From Cytobacillus oceanisediminis (lineage in GTDB: Bacteria; Bacillota; Bacilli; Bacillales; Cytobacillaceae), in assembly GCF_007830235.1 (NCBI RefSeq), contig NZ_VLKI01000023.1, forward strand, positions 17,223 to 75,237: a stretch of DNA of 58,015 nt, given 5' to 3'. Under the pieces are notes generated by a model that saw only the letters and a list, made by a program, of their open reading frames with translations, made no database searches and had not been told where the DNA came from. Every line of letters starts with the position of its first letter. Position 1 is the first letter of the stretch. This document shows, piece by piece, positions 26,224 to 36,057 of this stretch. The position numbers and the translations under genes were made by a program.

Positions 26224-27186
26224 ATGATAATGAAACCAAGAACCAAGCCGCTAAGAATTTTGTAAAATGAAGCTTTACTGCGAAGGTTGCCGGATTACCA
26301 TCGGAAAAGACAAGAAATCGAAACGGATTATAGGAATCGAATTGCGGGATATAATGGAGAGAAGCAGCTAGACTATTATTTAAGCCTTCTACCCAAGAAT
26401 GAGTTTAGAATTTATAATGATCTTCGTCTTACCCTCCAAAACGCTTTTCAAATTGATTCCCTTATAATAACACCCTTTTTTGCAGCTATTATCGAAGTGA
26501 AAAATTACTCAGGTACTTTATATTTTGAACCACTTTCTGGTCAGCTTATCCAAATACACGGGCAGAAGGAAGAGGTAATACCTAACCCAATATCACAGGT
26601 GATGCGTCAGGTATCACAATTTCAGGAGTGTTACTAAAGGAAAGGCTTCCAGCCCTACCCATTGAACATTTTGTAGTTATAATAAACCCCTCCACCTATA
26701 TAAAAACAGAGAAGGATAATAGTTATATTTTTAAAAGAGTAATCCATGCTGAAAAAATTGTTGATAGACTTATGGAAGCTAAATCGGCCTACAACAAACA
26801 AATAATGTGGCCAAACCAGCTTCAAACTCTAAATGAATTAATTTTTGCAAGAAATACACTCCTAGAAAACCGAATTCTCAGTGAATATGGGATAAGTGAA
26901 AAAGAGCTTTTTAAAAGGGGTGCAATGTCACTTCTGCAAATCTTTTACCCTTAAAATAAAAGATGGGATGTGGTGTTGTTCCAAATGTGCAAAGATTACA
27001 AGAACCGCCCATATTCAAGCAGTAACCGATTACTTTTTGCTGATCAACACGCAAATAACAAACAAGAATTGCCGGGACTTCTTAAACCTTAACTCCAGGC
27101 ATACTGCTTATAGGATCCTAAAGTCTATGAATCTTACTTTTGCTGGACCTACAAAAACCAGATTTTACTTCAATCAAAATTCCTAA
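26224..27186 (+). pseudogene. NERD-domain protein, interrupted by a stop and two frameshifts
   Basis: AGGAGG and ATG 26224 open a frame reading MIMKPRTKPLRIL, then TAA at 26263; the same frame continues at once into LPDYHRKRQEIE and the NERD (nuclease-related) domain: NGEKQLDYYLSLLP, then IIEVKNYSGTLYF with the E-x-K core. Near 26628-26637 the reading moves to another frame (LLKERLPALPIEHFVVI), and at the AAAAGGGG run near 26912-26919 it moves back, giving a zinc-ribbon-like tail with CHFC and CSKC pairs. The pieces make one protein of about 320 residues, so this is a decayed gene, or one with sequencing errors at homopolymers. Intact relatives are common in Bacillaceae; their role is uncertain. 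Confidence 0.82.
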
Positions 27187-27194
27187 CCTAAAAA

Positions 27195-27216
27195 GATGAA
27201 GAGTCTCCTCTTCATC
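27195..27216 (-). terminator. Terminator of the 27.2-kb hypothetical gene
   Basis: GATGAAGAG and CTCTTCATC pair around a short loop; on the minus strand CTTTTTAGG follows the stem. Confidence 0.7.
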
Positions 27217-27221
27217 CACCT

Positions 27222-27587
27222 TCAACCCTTCTTCTTCCAAAATTGTTCTAGGAACGGGCTTGCTTTTTTCAGAAGCGGCTTTAACTGGCTGGCTGAAGTC
27301 ATTAGTGTGTCAATATTGTTCATAAGTTCCTCGTAGTTAATGTTGTTAAGTATATGGTTAACTTTGCCGTTTAAACTGTCATCTTCATGAGGGCGCTCTC
27401 TTCCGCCGAATAGCCAGTCATCATGCTGGGGCTTACTTCTTCTTTCAGGTTCTTTTTCTATATCTACTTCATCCTGCAGCTCTTCCTGGTGCCTTTTTCT
27501 TCTAAAATTGGGTCCAAACATAAATTGTGTAAACGGGTCCGCCTCTTTTTCATCTTCGTCTTTGTTTTTAAATTCCTCATCAAGCAT
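27222..27587 (-). CDS. Hypothetical charged protein
   Basis: A 121-residue acidic/basic protein with no membrane segment. The N-terminal two-thirds is low-complexity, rich in Glu, Asp, Lys and Arg; the C-terminus (about 78-121) forms an amphipathic region, NNINYEELMNNIDTLMTSASQLKPLLKKASPFLEQFWKKK. AAAGGAGGAAG precedes the ATG, so translation is well supported. It lies between comZ and fabH, where B. subtilis has the small gene yjzB; homology to it is not certain. Tails of this kind occur in some spore-associated proteins, but that is only a guess. Confidence 0.7.
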   Translation of the reverse strand: MLDEEFKNKDEDEKEADPFTQFMFGPNFRRKRHQEELQDEVDIEKEPERRSKPQHDDWLFGGRERPHEDDSLNGKVNHILNNINYEELMNNIDTLMTSASQLKPLLKKASPFLEQFWKKKG

Positions 27588-27691
27588 ATGCGATCTTCCT
27601 CCTTTCAGATGCCTATATCACAACATATGAAAGAAGCTTCTGGAGCGTATAGACATTTGTGGAGTAAATGGAGGGCAGCGTTTAAAAAGTG

Positions 27692-27740
27692 TTGCGTTTT
27701 TATATCTACCTTTGATAAAATTAGTACCAAGTCATAATAA
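27692..27740 (+). promoter_or_regulatory. fabH-fabF promoter with FapR-like operator
   Basis: A TTGCGT -35 (27692-27697) and GATAAA -10 (27714-27719, 16-nt spacer) are followed by TTAGTACCAAGTCATAATAA (27721-27740). The TTAGTACC half is the conserved FapR half-site, and ATAATAA is a decayed inverted partner. FapR, released by malonyl-CoA, controls fabH and fabF in Bacillus. The position over the transcription start fits repression. Confidence 0.68.
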
Positions 27741-27824
27741 TTGATAATAATATATATTAAATATGCGATGAATGATTGTTGTATTGTAAACAATACGGGG
27801 ATAACAGAAAGGGAGTGGGGCTCC

Positions 27825-28757
27825 ATGAATGCAGGGATTATTGGGATTGGAAGATATCTGCCTGAAAAAGTGGTGACAAATGCTGACTTGGAAAAAATCG
27901 TAGATACTTCGGATGAATGGATTCGAACAAGGACTGGAATTGAAGAAAGAAGAATTGCGGATGATAACATTGATTCATCAGCCATGGCTTATGAATCAGC
28001 AATGAATGCCTTGGATAATGCGGGAATTGCAGCTGAGGATTTGGATATGATTCTGGTCGCAACGGTTACTCCGGATTACCCATTTCCTTCTGTTGCCTGT
28101 ATGCTGCAAGAGCGTCTGGGAGCATCCAAGGCAGCAGCAATGGATGTCAGCGCTGCGTGTGCAGGATTCATGTATGGTATCATTACAGGTAAACAGTTTA
28201 TTGAAACAGGAACCTATAAACATGTATTAGTAGTAGGTGTAGAAAAGTTATCAAAAATTACTGATTGGAATGACCGGAACACGGCTGTTTTATTTGGTGA
28301 TGGAGCCGGCGCTGTTGTGCTTGGCCCTGTATCTGATGGAAGGGGCATCCTCTCGTTTGAACTGGGTGCCGATGGAACCGGAGCTAAGCATCTTTACCAG
28401 GATGAATATATCATCATGAACGGACGCGAGGTATTTAAATTTGCGGTCCGCCAGATGGGTGAAAGCTGTATTAACGTACTGGATAAAGCTGGGCTTTCAA
28501 AAGAGGATGTGGATTTTCTTATCCCTCACCAGGCAAATATCCGAATCATGGAAGCATCCAGGCAAAGGCTTGAACTCCCAGTTGAAAAGATGTCAAAAAC
28601 CATTCATAAATACGGAAATACTTCAGCATCTTCAATTCCGATTGCGCTGGTTGAAGAGCTTGAGGCCGGTAAAATTAAAGACGATGATCTGCTTGTGATG
28701 GTTGGTTTTGGCGGAGGGTTAACATGGGGCGCCATTGCCATGCGCTGGGGAAAATAA
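27825..28757 (+). CDS. fabH: 3-oxoacyl-ACP synthase III FabH
   Basis: FabH condenses an acyl-CoA primer with malonyl-ACP to start fatty-acid synthesis; Bacillus enzymes prefer branched primers. The 310-residue thiolase-fold enzyme shows the catalytic Cys112 in SAACAGF, His in PHQANIRI and Asn in YGNTSAS. ATG 27825 follows GGGAG; an in-frame upstream start at 27741 would overlap the FapR-like operator and is rejected. It forms an operon with fabF, 63 nt downstream. Confidence 0.96.
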   Translation: MNAGIIGIGRYLPEKVVTNADLEKIVDTSDEWIRTRTGIEERRIADDNIDSSAMAYESAMNALDNAGIAAEDLDMILVATVTPDYPFPSVACMLQERLGASKAAAMDVSAACAGFMYGIITGKQFIETGTYKHVLVVGVEKLSKITDWNDRNTAVLFGDGAGAVVLGPVSDGRGILSFELGADGTGAKHLYQDEYIIMNGREVFKFAVRQMGESCINVLDKAGLSKEDVDFLIPHQANIRIMEASRQRLELPVEKMSKTIHKYGNTSASSIPIALVEELEAGKIKDDDLLVMVGFGGGLTWGAIAMRWGK

Positions 28758-28820
28758 ACAGAGCAATATTAAATATTTATAAAACCATTTGATGATATTC
28801 TAAAAGGAGCTGCAATCACA

Positions 28821-30059
28821 ATGGATAAGAGAAGAGTTGTCGTTACAGGCATTGGTGCTGTAACACCACTTGGAAATAATACAGAAACGACATGGACCAA
28901 AATTAAGTCAGGGGTATCCGGAGTAGGTCCTCTAACAAGATTAAATGCGGAGGAATATCCAGCCAAAGTGGCTGCAGAAGTAAAGGATTTCAGTCCTGAA
29001 GAGTACATGGACAAAAAAGATGCCAGAAAGATGGACCGGTTTACACATTATGCTGTTGCCTCTTCATTGATGGCAGTAAAAGATGCCAACCTTCAGATTA
29101 CAGATGAAAACGCACATCGTATTGGTGTTTGGATCGGTTCCGGAATCGGGGGGATGGAAACCTTTGAAAACCAGTATGAAACGTTTTTAAAACGCGGATA
29201 CAGAAGGGTTAGCCCGTTTTTTGTACCAATGATGATTCCGGATATGGCTACCGGCCAGGTCTCCATTTATCTTGGGGCAAAAGGATTTAACTCATGTACC
29301 GTTACGGCATGTGCAACAGGAACAAACTCGATTGGCGATGCTTTTAAGGTCATTCAACGGGGCGATGCTGATGCGATGATCACTGGCGGAGCAGAAGCGC
29401 CGATCACGAAAATGTCTGTGGCAGGATTCTGTGCCAATACGGCTCTATCCACTAATCCTGATCCGAAAACGGCCAGCCGTCCATTCGATCAAAATCGGGA
29501 CGGATTTGTCATAGGTGAAGGAGCAGGTGTTGTCGTACTTGAGGAATTGGAACATGCACTTGCACGAGGTGCTAAAATCTATGCTGAAATTGTCGGATAT
29601 GGAGCAACAGGAGATGCCTATCACATCACCGCTCCGGCACCAGGCGGAGAAGGCGGAGCGAGAGCGATGAAAATGGCGATTGAAGACGGCGGCTTAAATC
29701 CGGAGGATATCGACTATATTAATGCTCATGGAACGAGCACAGATTATAATGATAAATTTGAAACATTGGCGATTAAAGAGGTTTTTGGCGAGCATGCCTA
29801 CAAATTGGCTGTAAGCTCGACTAAATCGATGACAGGCCACCTTCTTGGTGCAGCAGGCGGAATTGAAGCCATTTTTACAGTGCTGGCAATGAGAGAAGGC
29901 GTTTTGCCTCCTACGATTAACCTTGAAACACCTGATCCTGAATGTGACCTTGATTATGTGCCAAACAAGTCAAGAGAAAAAGAAATAAAGGCTGCGATGA
30001 GCAATTCATTAGGATTTGGCGGCCATAATGCAACGATTGTTTTTAAAAAATATGAGTAA
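28821..30059 (+). CDS. fabF: 3-oxoacyl-ACP synthase II FabF
   Basis: FabF elongates acyl chains with malonyl-ACP. The 412 residues contain the Cys-His-His triad: C164 in TACATGT, H303 in NAHGTST and H340 in [16 protein letters not shown] precedes the ATG. Translationally separate from fabH but on the same transcript; ends in a strong terminator. Confidence 0.97.
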   Translation: MDKRRVVVTGIGAVTPLGNNTETTWTKIKSGVSGVGPLTRLNAEEYPAKVAAEVKDFSPEEYMDKKDARKMDRFTHYAVASSLMAVKDANLQITDENAHRIGVWIGSGIGGMETFENQYETFLKRGYRRVSPFFVPMMIPDMATGQVSIYLGAKGFNSCTVTACATGTNSIGDAFKVIQRGDADAMITGGAEAPITKMSVAGFCANTALSTNPDPKTASRPFDQNRDGFVIGEGAGVVVLEELEHALARGAKIYAEIVGYGATGDAYHITAPAPGGEGGARAMKMAIEDGGLNPEDIDYINAHGTSTDYNDKFETLAIKEVFGEHAYKLAVSSTKSMTGHLLGAAGGIEAIFTVLAMREGVLPPTINLETPDPECDLDYVPNKSREKEIKAAMSNSLGFGGHNATIVFKKYE

Positions 30060-30065
30060 TTGAAG

Positions 30066-30117
30066 AGGCTGACTCAAAAAGTCGTTATATAACGACCTAA
30101 TGAGTCAGCTTTTTATT
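30066..30117 (+). terminator. fabH-fabF terminator
   Basis: GCTGACTCA (30068-30076) pairs with TGAGTCAGC (30101-30109), with an inner GTCGTTAT/ATAACGAC stem (30081-30096), followed by TTTTTATTTT. The rest of 30118-30233 holds nothing I can name. Confidence 0.85.
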
Positions 30118-30364
30118 TTGCGGGAATTTTTAGCCAGCTATATTGTATGCCTTTTTTATGTGTCCTCAAAGAACTAAAGTCCACTCATCTACATAAAATT
30201 GTAAGAGGATCATCAAAAGTTGGGGGTGGGAAAGTGGGATAGTCGAAACAGATAAATGGCTTGAAGAAAGCTTTAACAATCCGATTGAAATTTGTGAAAA
30301 GCTACTCAAATCCTTCAATGAAACGAATTCCCAAAAAATATATCAATACTTAATAAATTTCGGA

Positions 30365-31021
30365 ATGTATAAGCCTGATCGCAGCAGCAGGAATACTTTC
30401 AGGGAATTAAAAGAAAAGGAAGCATGGTGCCTTGCTGAAAAAATATATTTAAAATATAAGCATAAATGGGCAGGGCCGGAAATTGATGTATACATTTTTC
30501 CGGCAGCAGCGGGAGGACTATTTTCAAGGAAGAACGGAAAATCAGGTGTATCATTTAAAAACATGTTTTTTCTATTTATAACCCCAGACGTAGATGAAAA
30601 GGAATTGGAGGCTATATTCGTTCATGAATACCACCATTCCTGCCGGATTAATAGCCAGAAAAAAAGTTTGGAAGATTATACTTTGCTGGATTCCATTATC
30701 CTGGAAGGCTTGGCTGAGCATTCTGTTGAAATGAATGTCGGTAAGCAGTACAGGGGGAAATGGTGCACATTATATTCGAAAGAAGAAATAAGACATTGGT
30801 GGGAAAAAATACTCAAGGATCATTTAAAGGTGAAAAAGGAGGAAAGGCTTCATCAGAAGTTATTATACGGTGAAAAGCCCTATCCGCAATTGCTGGGATA
30901 TGCAGCGGGATATGAAATTATTAGAGAGTTTAGAGAGAAAAAAAGTTTTTCTACAAAACTATCTTTTATTGCGCCGTCCGAATATTTTGTAAAACCAACT
31001 AAATTTAAACTGGATATATAA
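30365..31021 (+). CDS. yjaZ: YjaZ-like predicted zinc protease (DUF2268), likely 5' frameshifted
   Basis: The 218 residues from ATG 30365 include the metal motif HEYHHSC (HExxH) near residue 82 and an E-rich third-ligand region GLAEHSVE about 38 residues on, a gluzincin-like pattern. The position between fabF and appD equals B. subtilis yjaZ. The ATG has no ribosome site, but about 42 further family-like codons (IVETDKWLEESFNNPIEICE) are open upstream in frame without a normal start. GTG at 30234 after GGGGGTG gives MGK in another frame, so one base seems to be missing near 30237-30241. The gene is either frameshifted there or a sequencing error exists. Function of the family is uncharacterised. 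Confidence 0.72.
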   Translation: MYKPDRSSRNTFRELKEKEAWCLAEKIYLKYKHKWAGPEIDVYIFPAAAGGLFSRKNGKSGVSFKNMFFLFITPDVDEKELEAIFVHEYHHSCRINSQKKSLEDYTLLDSIILEGLAEHSVEMNVGKQYRGKWCTLYSKEEIRHWWEKILKDHLKVKKEERLHQKLLYGEKPYPQLLGYAAGYEIIREFREKKSFSTKLSFIAPSEYFVKPTKFKLDI

Positions 31022-31030
31022 ACGCTTTAA

Positions 31031-31053
31031 AGCCCTAAAGTAGGGCTTTTTTA
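31031..31053 (+). terminator. yjaZ terminator
   Basis: AGCCCTA (31031-31037) and TAGGGCT (31041-31047) with an AAG loop, followed by a run of T. Confidence 0.82.
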
Positions 31054-31093
31054 AAGGTTAGAAAAATGAATCTTAGCAAATTTTAAAAAAATC

Positions 31094-31122
31094 TTGCAAT
31101 TGTAATAACTTTGTAATAATAT
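31094..31122 (+). promoter_or_regulatory. app operon promoter
   Basis: TTGCAA (31094-31099), 17-nt spacer, TAATAT (31117-31122). The start would be near 31129, about 48 nt before appD. Confidence 0.55.
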
Positions 31123-31176
31123 TTTAGACAAATAGAACGAATTAACAGAATAATTCGAAAAGGTAAGAGGTGTCCC

Positions 31177-32202
31177 ATGAGCGCTAAATCCCATTTACAT
31201 AATGACACACCTTTGCTAGAGGTGAAGAATTTAGAAACGGCTTTTTCTATAGATGGTACATATTACAACGCTGTTGATAACGTTTCCTTTAGGGTTAAGC
31301 CTAGGCAAATAGTCGGAATCGTAGGGGAGTCCGGCTGCGGTAAATCTGTAATGAGTCTTTCAGTCATGCAGCTTCTGCCGAAAGGAATAGGAAAAATCCG
31401 CAACGGAGAAATTTTATTCGATGGTGTCCACTTGGAGAATATGACAGATTCAGAGATTAATAAGATTAGGGGAAAGGATATCGCGATGATATTCCAGGAG
31501 CCTATGACTTCATTAAACCCGGTATTTTCTATCGGCTTTCAATTGCAGGAAGTATTATTCAACCATATGAAAATATCAAAAAAAGAAGCTCGCCTTAAAA
31601 GTATTGCACTCTTAAAAAGTGTCGGAATTTCAAGGCCGGAAAAGATAGTTGATGAATATCCGCACCAGCTTTCAGGCGGTATGAGACAAAGGGTTATGAT
31701 TGCCATTGCGATTGCGTGCCAGCCAAAGCTGCTGATTGCCGATGAACCGACAACAGCACTGGATGTAACGGTACAAGCCCAAATTCTGGAGCTTCTGAAA
31801 GAGATCCAGGAAGTCAATGATATGTCAGTTATTTTAATAACTCACGACCTGGGTGTTGTCGCGGAGATGTGCGATGAAGTAATCGTTATGTATGCAGGAA
31901 AAATTGCGGAGCGGACAGATGTCGATTCTTTATTCCATAATCCGAAACATCCTTATACACAGCTCTTAATGGGAGCCATTCCAAAAATGGATGAAGAAGT
32001 TGAAACACTCAGCACGATCAAAGGAATTGTGCCTTCATTGAAAAATATGCCTAAAACAGGGTGCAAATTTGCGGCGCGCTGCCCGAAGGCAATGCCAGAA
32101 TGCTTAACCATTACACCTCAATTGGCAGAAAATGAAGAAGGACATGAGGTTGCCTGTCTCCTTTATGAGACAAGCCGCCCGAAAACAGAGGTGAACGCAT
32201 AA
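31177..32202 (+). CDS. appD: Oligopeptide ABC transporter ATPase AppD
   Basis: One of two nucleotide-binding subunits of the App importer. The 341 residues show Walker [10 protein letters not shown]-loop FQEPMTSLNP, signature LSGGMRQR, Walker B LLIADEPT and the H-loop THDLG. The C-terminal oligopeptide extension holds four Cys in GCKFAARCPKAMPEC and VACLLY, the spacing linked to an Fe-S cluster in some OppD/DppD proteins. AGAGGTG precedes the ATG. First gene of appD-appF-appA-appB-appC; its stop overlaps the appF start. Confidence 0.94.
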   Translation: MSAKSHLHNDTPLLEVKNLETAFSIDGTYYNAVDNVSFRVKPRQIVGIVGESGCGKSVMSLSVMQLLPKGIGKIRNGEILFDGVHLENMTDSEINKIRGKDIAMIFQEPMTSLNPVFSIGFQLQEVLFNHMKISKKEARLKSIALLKSVGISRPEKIVDEYPHQLSGGMRQRVMIAIAIACQPKLLIADEPTTALDVTVQAQILELLKEIQEVNDMSVILITHDLGVVAEMCDEVIVMYAGKIAERTDVDSLFHNPKHPYTQLLMGAIPKMDEEVETLSTIKGIVPSLKNMPKTGCKFAARCPKAMPECLTITPQLAENEEGHEVACLLYETSRPKTEVNA

Positions 32203-33218
32203 TGAATACAGAACATAAAAATACTGCTGTGTTAAAAAAGGATAAAAGCAACAATGAAATGCTTCTTGAGGTTAAAAACCTTAAAACGTACTATCCGATA
32301 AAAGGTGGAATACTTAGAAGAACAGTGGCAGTTGTCAAGGCGGTTGATGATGTTTCTTTTGAAATAAGAAAAGGGGAAACACTGGGGCTTGTAGGTGAAT
32401 CAGGCTGCGGAAAATCAACAGCCGGCAGAACGATCCTCAGACTGCTCGAGCCAACTGAAGGGCAAATCATTTTTGACGGGCAGGATATAACGAATGTCAG
32501 AGGAACAAGCTTACGGAAAATCCGCCAGGACTTCCAAATGGTTTTCCAGGATCCTTATGCATCCTTAAATCCTATGATGATGGTTGGGCATCTGGTGTCT
32601 GAGCCGATCAGAAATTATAACAATAAATCTGAAAAAGAACTGAAGCCTGAAGTATTGGATCTTCTTGCAAAAGTTGGACTTCCTGAAGATGCATATTATA
32701 AATATCCACATGAATTCTCCGGCGGACAAAGGCAGCGTATCGGGATTGCCAGGGCACTGGCTTTAAGGCCTAAATTGATTATTGCAGATGAACCAGTTTC
32801 AGCCCTGGATGTATCTGTTCAGTCGCAGGTTTTGAATCTATTAAAAGAGCTACAGGATGAATTTGATCTTACTTTTTTGTTTATTGCCCATGATTTGAGC
32901 GTTGTTAAACATATGAGTGACCGGATTGGTGTCATGTACTTGGGCGGTCTGGTGGAAGTGGCGGATAAAGACAGCATTTATGCAGAACCTCTCCACCCGT
33001 ATACTCAAGCACTTATTTCTGCTATCCCTGAACCGGATCCGCGCAAAAAGAAAGAAAGAATCATTTTAGAGGGGGATGTTCCGAGCCCGATCGATCCTCC
33101 AAAAGGATGCACATTCCATCCGCGCTGTGCGCATGCAATGCCGGAGTGCCAGAGTGTAAAACCGGAATTAAGGGAGGTGAAGCCTGGGCATAGAGTCGCT
33201 TGTCACTTATATAAATAA
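32202..33218 (+). CDS. appF: Oligopeptide ABC transporter ATPase AppF
   Basis: The second ATPase of the App importer, 338 residues. Walker [20 protein letters not shown], signature [10 protein letters not shown], Walker B LIIADEPVSALD, and HDLSVVKH are present. The C-terminal four-Cys motif GCTFHPRCAHAMPEC plus VACHLY parallels AppD. The ATG overlaps the last base of the appD stop codon (TAATG), pointing to coupled translation. Confidence 0.94.
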   Translation: MNTEHKNTAVLKKDKSNNEMLLEVKNLKTYYPIKGGILRRTVAVVKAVDDVSFEIRKGETLGLVGESGCGKSTAGRTILRLLEPTEGQIIFDGQDITNVRGTSLRKIRQDFQMVFQDPYASLNPMMMVGHLVSEPIRNYNNKSEKELKPEVLDLLAKVGLPEDAYYKYPHEFSGGQRQRIGIARALALRPKLIIADEPVSALDVSVQSQVLNLLKELQDEFDLTFLFIAHDLSVVKHMSDRIGVMYLGGLVEVADKDSIYAEPLHPYTQALISAIPEPDPRKKKERIILEGDVPSPIDPPKGCTFHPRCAHAMPECQSVKPELREVKPGHRVACHLYK

Positions 33219-33253
33219 TGCTTTGTCAAAAAATATTTTTCGGGGGGAAAACA

Positions 33254-34984
33254 ATGAAGAAATCAGCATTTTGGCTTCTTTCAGTACTTCTGATCATGTC
33301 TGTATTCCTAGCAGCATGTTCTGGCGAGAAAGCTAATACTGAAAAAGAGCCTAAAGACGGTACGGATGGAGAAACAAAAACAGAAGCAACAGAAGGCGGA
33401 ACAGTAACTTTCGGTTACACACAGCCATTTAAAGGCGTATTCTCTTATGCCTACTATGAAGGGGAAGATGATGCAAATGCCCTTCAGTTCATGCATGAGG
33501 GTTTAGTAGCTACAAATGACGAGTTACAGCCTGAGCCAAACCTGGCTGAATGGGAACTTTCAGAAGACAAAACAAAATTAACTTTCAAGCTTAAGCAAGG
33601 TGTTAAGTGGCATGATGGCGAAGAATTAACAGCTGAAGATATGGAATACGCCTGGTACTTAATTGCTGATCCAATTTACGAGGGACCTCGTTTTGCTAAC
33701 GTAGCAATGATCAAAGGTGCTCAAGAATACAAAGATGGAAAAGCTGACACTATCGAAGGTATTAAAGTAATCGATGACTACACAATAGAAGTAACAGTAA
33801 CAGAACCATCTGTTAACTTATTAGACAACATCTGGTCTTATCCTGAACCAAAGCATTATTACGGTGATATTTCTTCTAAAGAACTTCCAGATGCTGACCA
33901 AGTTCGTAAAAACCCAATCGGTGTTGGACCATTCAAGATTAAGAATATCGTACCAGGTGAAATGGTGGAATTTGAGCGTTTTGATGATTACTGGCAAGGC
34001 AAACCACAATTAGATGGTGTCGTTTACAAAATCATTGATGGATCTCTTGCACAAGGTTTAGTGCAAAACGGAGAAATCGATGTTATTGAAGCTCCAAAAG
34101 ATCAGTGGGAAGCTATTAAAGCTCTTGATAATGTAAATCCGGTAGAAGCAGATGCAATGTCTTACAGCTATATTGGTTTCGACTGGGGTCACTATGACAC
34201 TAAAAAAGGTGTAGTGGTTTCTGATAACCAGAAGTTCCAAAATAAAAACCTTCGCCATGCAATGGCACATGCTATTGACCGTCAAGCATTCATTGATGGT
34301 TTTGCAAACGGCTTAGGAAAACCTTTAAATACTCCATTCCCATCAGTATCTTGGGCTAAAATTGATGATTCTGAAATCAATCAATATGAGTATGATGTAG
34401 AAAAAGCAAAGAGCTTACTTGACGAAGCAGGATATGTTGATAAGGACGGCGACGGCTTCCGTGAAGATCCAGAAGGAAATCCATTCACAATTAACTTTGA
34501 TGCAATGGCTGGAGCAGAAACTTCAGAAGCACGTGCTCAATTCATTCTTCAATCATGGCAGGAAATTGGCTTAAACGCTAAGCTTAACGGCGGTTCATTA
34601 AAAGACTTTAACCTATTCTATGACACTATTGAAGCAGATGATCCATCTGTTGAAACATTCATGGGCGCATGGGGACTTGCTGCAGATCCGGATCCAGCTG
34701 GAATCTGGTTATCTACTGATAAGTGGAACATGTGGAGATGGTACAGCGAAAAGTCTGATGAGCTAATCAAGAAGGGTGTAACATTCCCTGAAGACTCAAG
34801 CAAAGATGTAACTGAACACCGTCAGGAAATCTATAACGAATGGCAAAAGCTTGTTAACGAAGAATTGCCAATCATCTTCTTTGAACAGCGTATTGATCCA
34901 TGGGCTATCAACAAGCGTGTTGGTGGAGTTAAAGTAACTCCATTTGGAACAGATGAGTTCCATAAGTGGCACATTGTAGAGTAA
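33254..34984 (+). CDS. appA: Oligopeptide-binding lipoprotein AppA
   Basis: Extracellular substrate-binding protein of the App system, 576 residues, SBP family 5. The signal peptide MKKSAFWLLSVLLIMSVFLAAC has the lipobox LAAC with Cys22. A charged linker (about 24-50) leads to the SBP_bac_5 fold, with family blocks KLTFKLKQGVKWHDGE and RHAMAHAIDRQAFI. ATG 33254 follows GGGGGGA and gives a proper lipoprotein start; the in-frame ATG at 33218 does not. Codon use (ACT/GCA-rich) differs from neighbours, as in highly expressed genes. A hairpin element separates it from appB. Confidence 0.94.
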   Translation: MKKSAFWLLSVLLIMSVFLAACSGEKANTEKEPKDGTDGETKTEATEGGTVTFGYTQPFKGVFSYAYYEGEDDANALQFMHEGLVATNDELQPEPNLAEWELSEDKTKLTFKLKQGVKWHDGEELTAEDMEYAWYLIADPIYEGPRFANVAMIKGAQEYKDGKADTIEGIKVIDDYTIEVTVTEPSVNLLDNIWSYPEPKHYYGDISSKELPDADQVRKNPIGVGPFKIKNIVPGEMVEFERFDDYWQGKPQLDGVVYKIIDGSLAQGLVQNGEIDVIEAPKDQWEAIKALDNVNPVEADAMSYSYIGFDWGHYDTKKGVVVSDNQKFQNKNLRHAMAHAIDRQAFIDGFANGLGKPLNTPFPSVSWAKIDDSEINQYEYDVEKAKSLLDEAGYVDKDGDGFREDPEGNPFTINFDAMAGAETSEARAQFILQSWQEIGLNAKLNGGSLKDFNLFYDTIEADDPSVETFMGAWGLAADPDPAGIWLSTDKWNMWRWYSEKSDELIKKGVTFPEDSSKDVTEHRQEIYNEWQKLVNEELPIIFFEQRIDPWAINKRVGGVKVTPFGTDEFHKWHIVE

Positions 34985-35005
34985 TTGGATAAAAGGAAAC
35001 TGCAT

Positions 35006-35046
35006 CATTGGGGGATCTTCCCCCAATGATTGCTAGTTTAACCAAC
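35006..35046 (+). repeat. Hairpin plus conserved tail in the appA-appB gap
   Basis: CATTGGGGG (35006-35014), loop ATCTT, CCCCCAATG (35020-35028), then ATTGCTAGTTTAACCAA. The same arrangement (hairpin ending CCCC-A-TGATTGCTAGTT-AACCAA) recurs at 57936-57982. No U-tract follows, so it probably acts as an mRNA-stabilising or attenuating structure that favours appA, or is a dispersed repeat. Confidence 0.65.
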
Positions 35047-35079
35047 GAATAAATTTTTGTTTGGTAAGGGGAATGGAAA

Positions 35080-36045
35080 ATGCTACAGTACACAATTCGA
35101 CGACTAATAGGTATGATTCCAATAATTTTCCTTATCTCAGTAGTAGTATTTTCTTTGGCGAAGTTAATGCCTGGAGATGCACTATCTGGAAAAATTGACC
35201 CTTTAAACTCTGATCCGGAATATATCGAAGAAATGCGGGATAAGATGGGATTAAATGATCCTATACCTGTACAGTATGTCCGCTGGATGAGTGGAGTGGT
35301 CCAAGGAGATTTTGGAGATTCATTTGTTCATAAGCGCCCGGTTATGGAATTAATCGGAGACCGTTTGCCGAACACAATAATTTTGGGAATAGCAGCTCTT
35401 TTAATAACTTATTTATTGGCTTTTCTAATGGGAAGATATTCTGGGCGTTTTGCCTATAGCGTTGGAGATTATTTAATATCAGCATTTAACTATCTTGCAC
35501 TTGCTATACCTAGCTTTGTTGCAGCTTTAGTTGCGATTTATGTATTTGCCATTAACCTCGGTTGGGTTCCGGCCAGCGGAAGTATTGGCAGCGGGGTAGA
35601 GCCAGGAACACTGGATTACTACTTAAGTAAAGCAAAACATACAGTATTGCCAGCTCTTGTATTGGGCGCCATGGCTACAGCCGCCTATACACAATTCTTA
35701 AGAAATGATATGATCGAAAGCTCTCGCAAAGATTATGTTCGTACTGCAAGAGCTAAAGGTACGAAGGAATCTGCGATTTATAATAAGCACATTCTAAGAA
35801 ACTCAATCATACCTATCGTTACTTTGCTTGGATTCGATATTGCTAATCTTTTTGGAGGGGCAATCATTACCGAAACCATTTTCACATACCCTGGCATCGG
35901 CTATTTATTCGTAGAGTCAGTTAACGCACGTGATTATTCTGTTATGATGGCCATTGCCATGATGTTGACCATTTTAACGCTAATTGGAAATCTAATTGCA
36001 GATTTACTATACGGTTTAGTAGATCCGCGTATTCGTTTAAGTTAG
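35080..36045 (+). CDS. appB: Oligopeptide ABC transporter permease AppB
   Basis: A 321-residue inner-membrane permease of the BPD transport family with about six membrane segments. It begins with the DppB/OppB N-terminal pattern YTIRRLIGMIPIIFLISVVVFSL. The EAA coupling loop is visible as DYVRTARAKGTKESAIYNKHILRNSIIP. A weak GGGGAATG-type site precedes the ATG. It pairs with AppC. Confidence 0.95.
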   Translation: MLQYTIRRLIGMIPIIFLISVVVFSLAKLMPGDALSGKIDPLNSDPEYIEEMRDKMGLNDPIPVQYVRWMSGVVQGDFGDSFVHKRPVMELIGDRLPNTIILGIAALLITYLLAFLMGRYSGRFAYSVGDYLISAFNYLALAIPSFVAALVAIYVFAINLGWVPASGSIGSGVEPGTLDYYLSKAKHTVLPALVLGAMATAAYTQFLRNDMIESSRKDYVRTARAKGTKESAIYNKHILRNSIIPIVTLLGFDIANLFGGAIITETIFTYPGIGYLFVESVNARDYSVMMAIAMMLTILTLIGNLIADLLYGLVDPRIRLS

Positions 36046-36057
36046 GTAGGTGAGAGT

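Noticed and set aside
30060..30364. An additional small gene between fabF and yjaZ
   Set aside because: No frame with start and ribosome site; the 3' part is explained by the frameshifted start of yjaZ.
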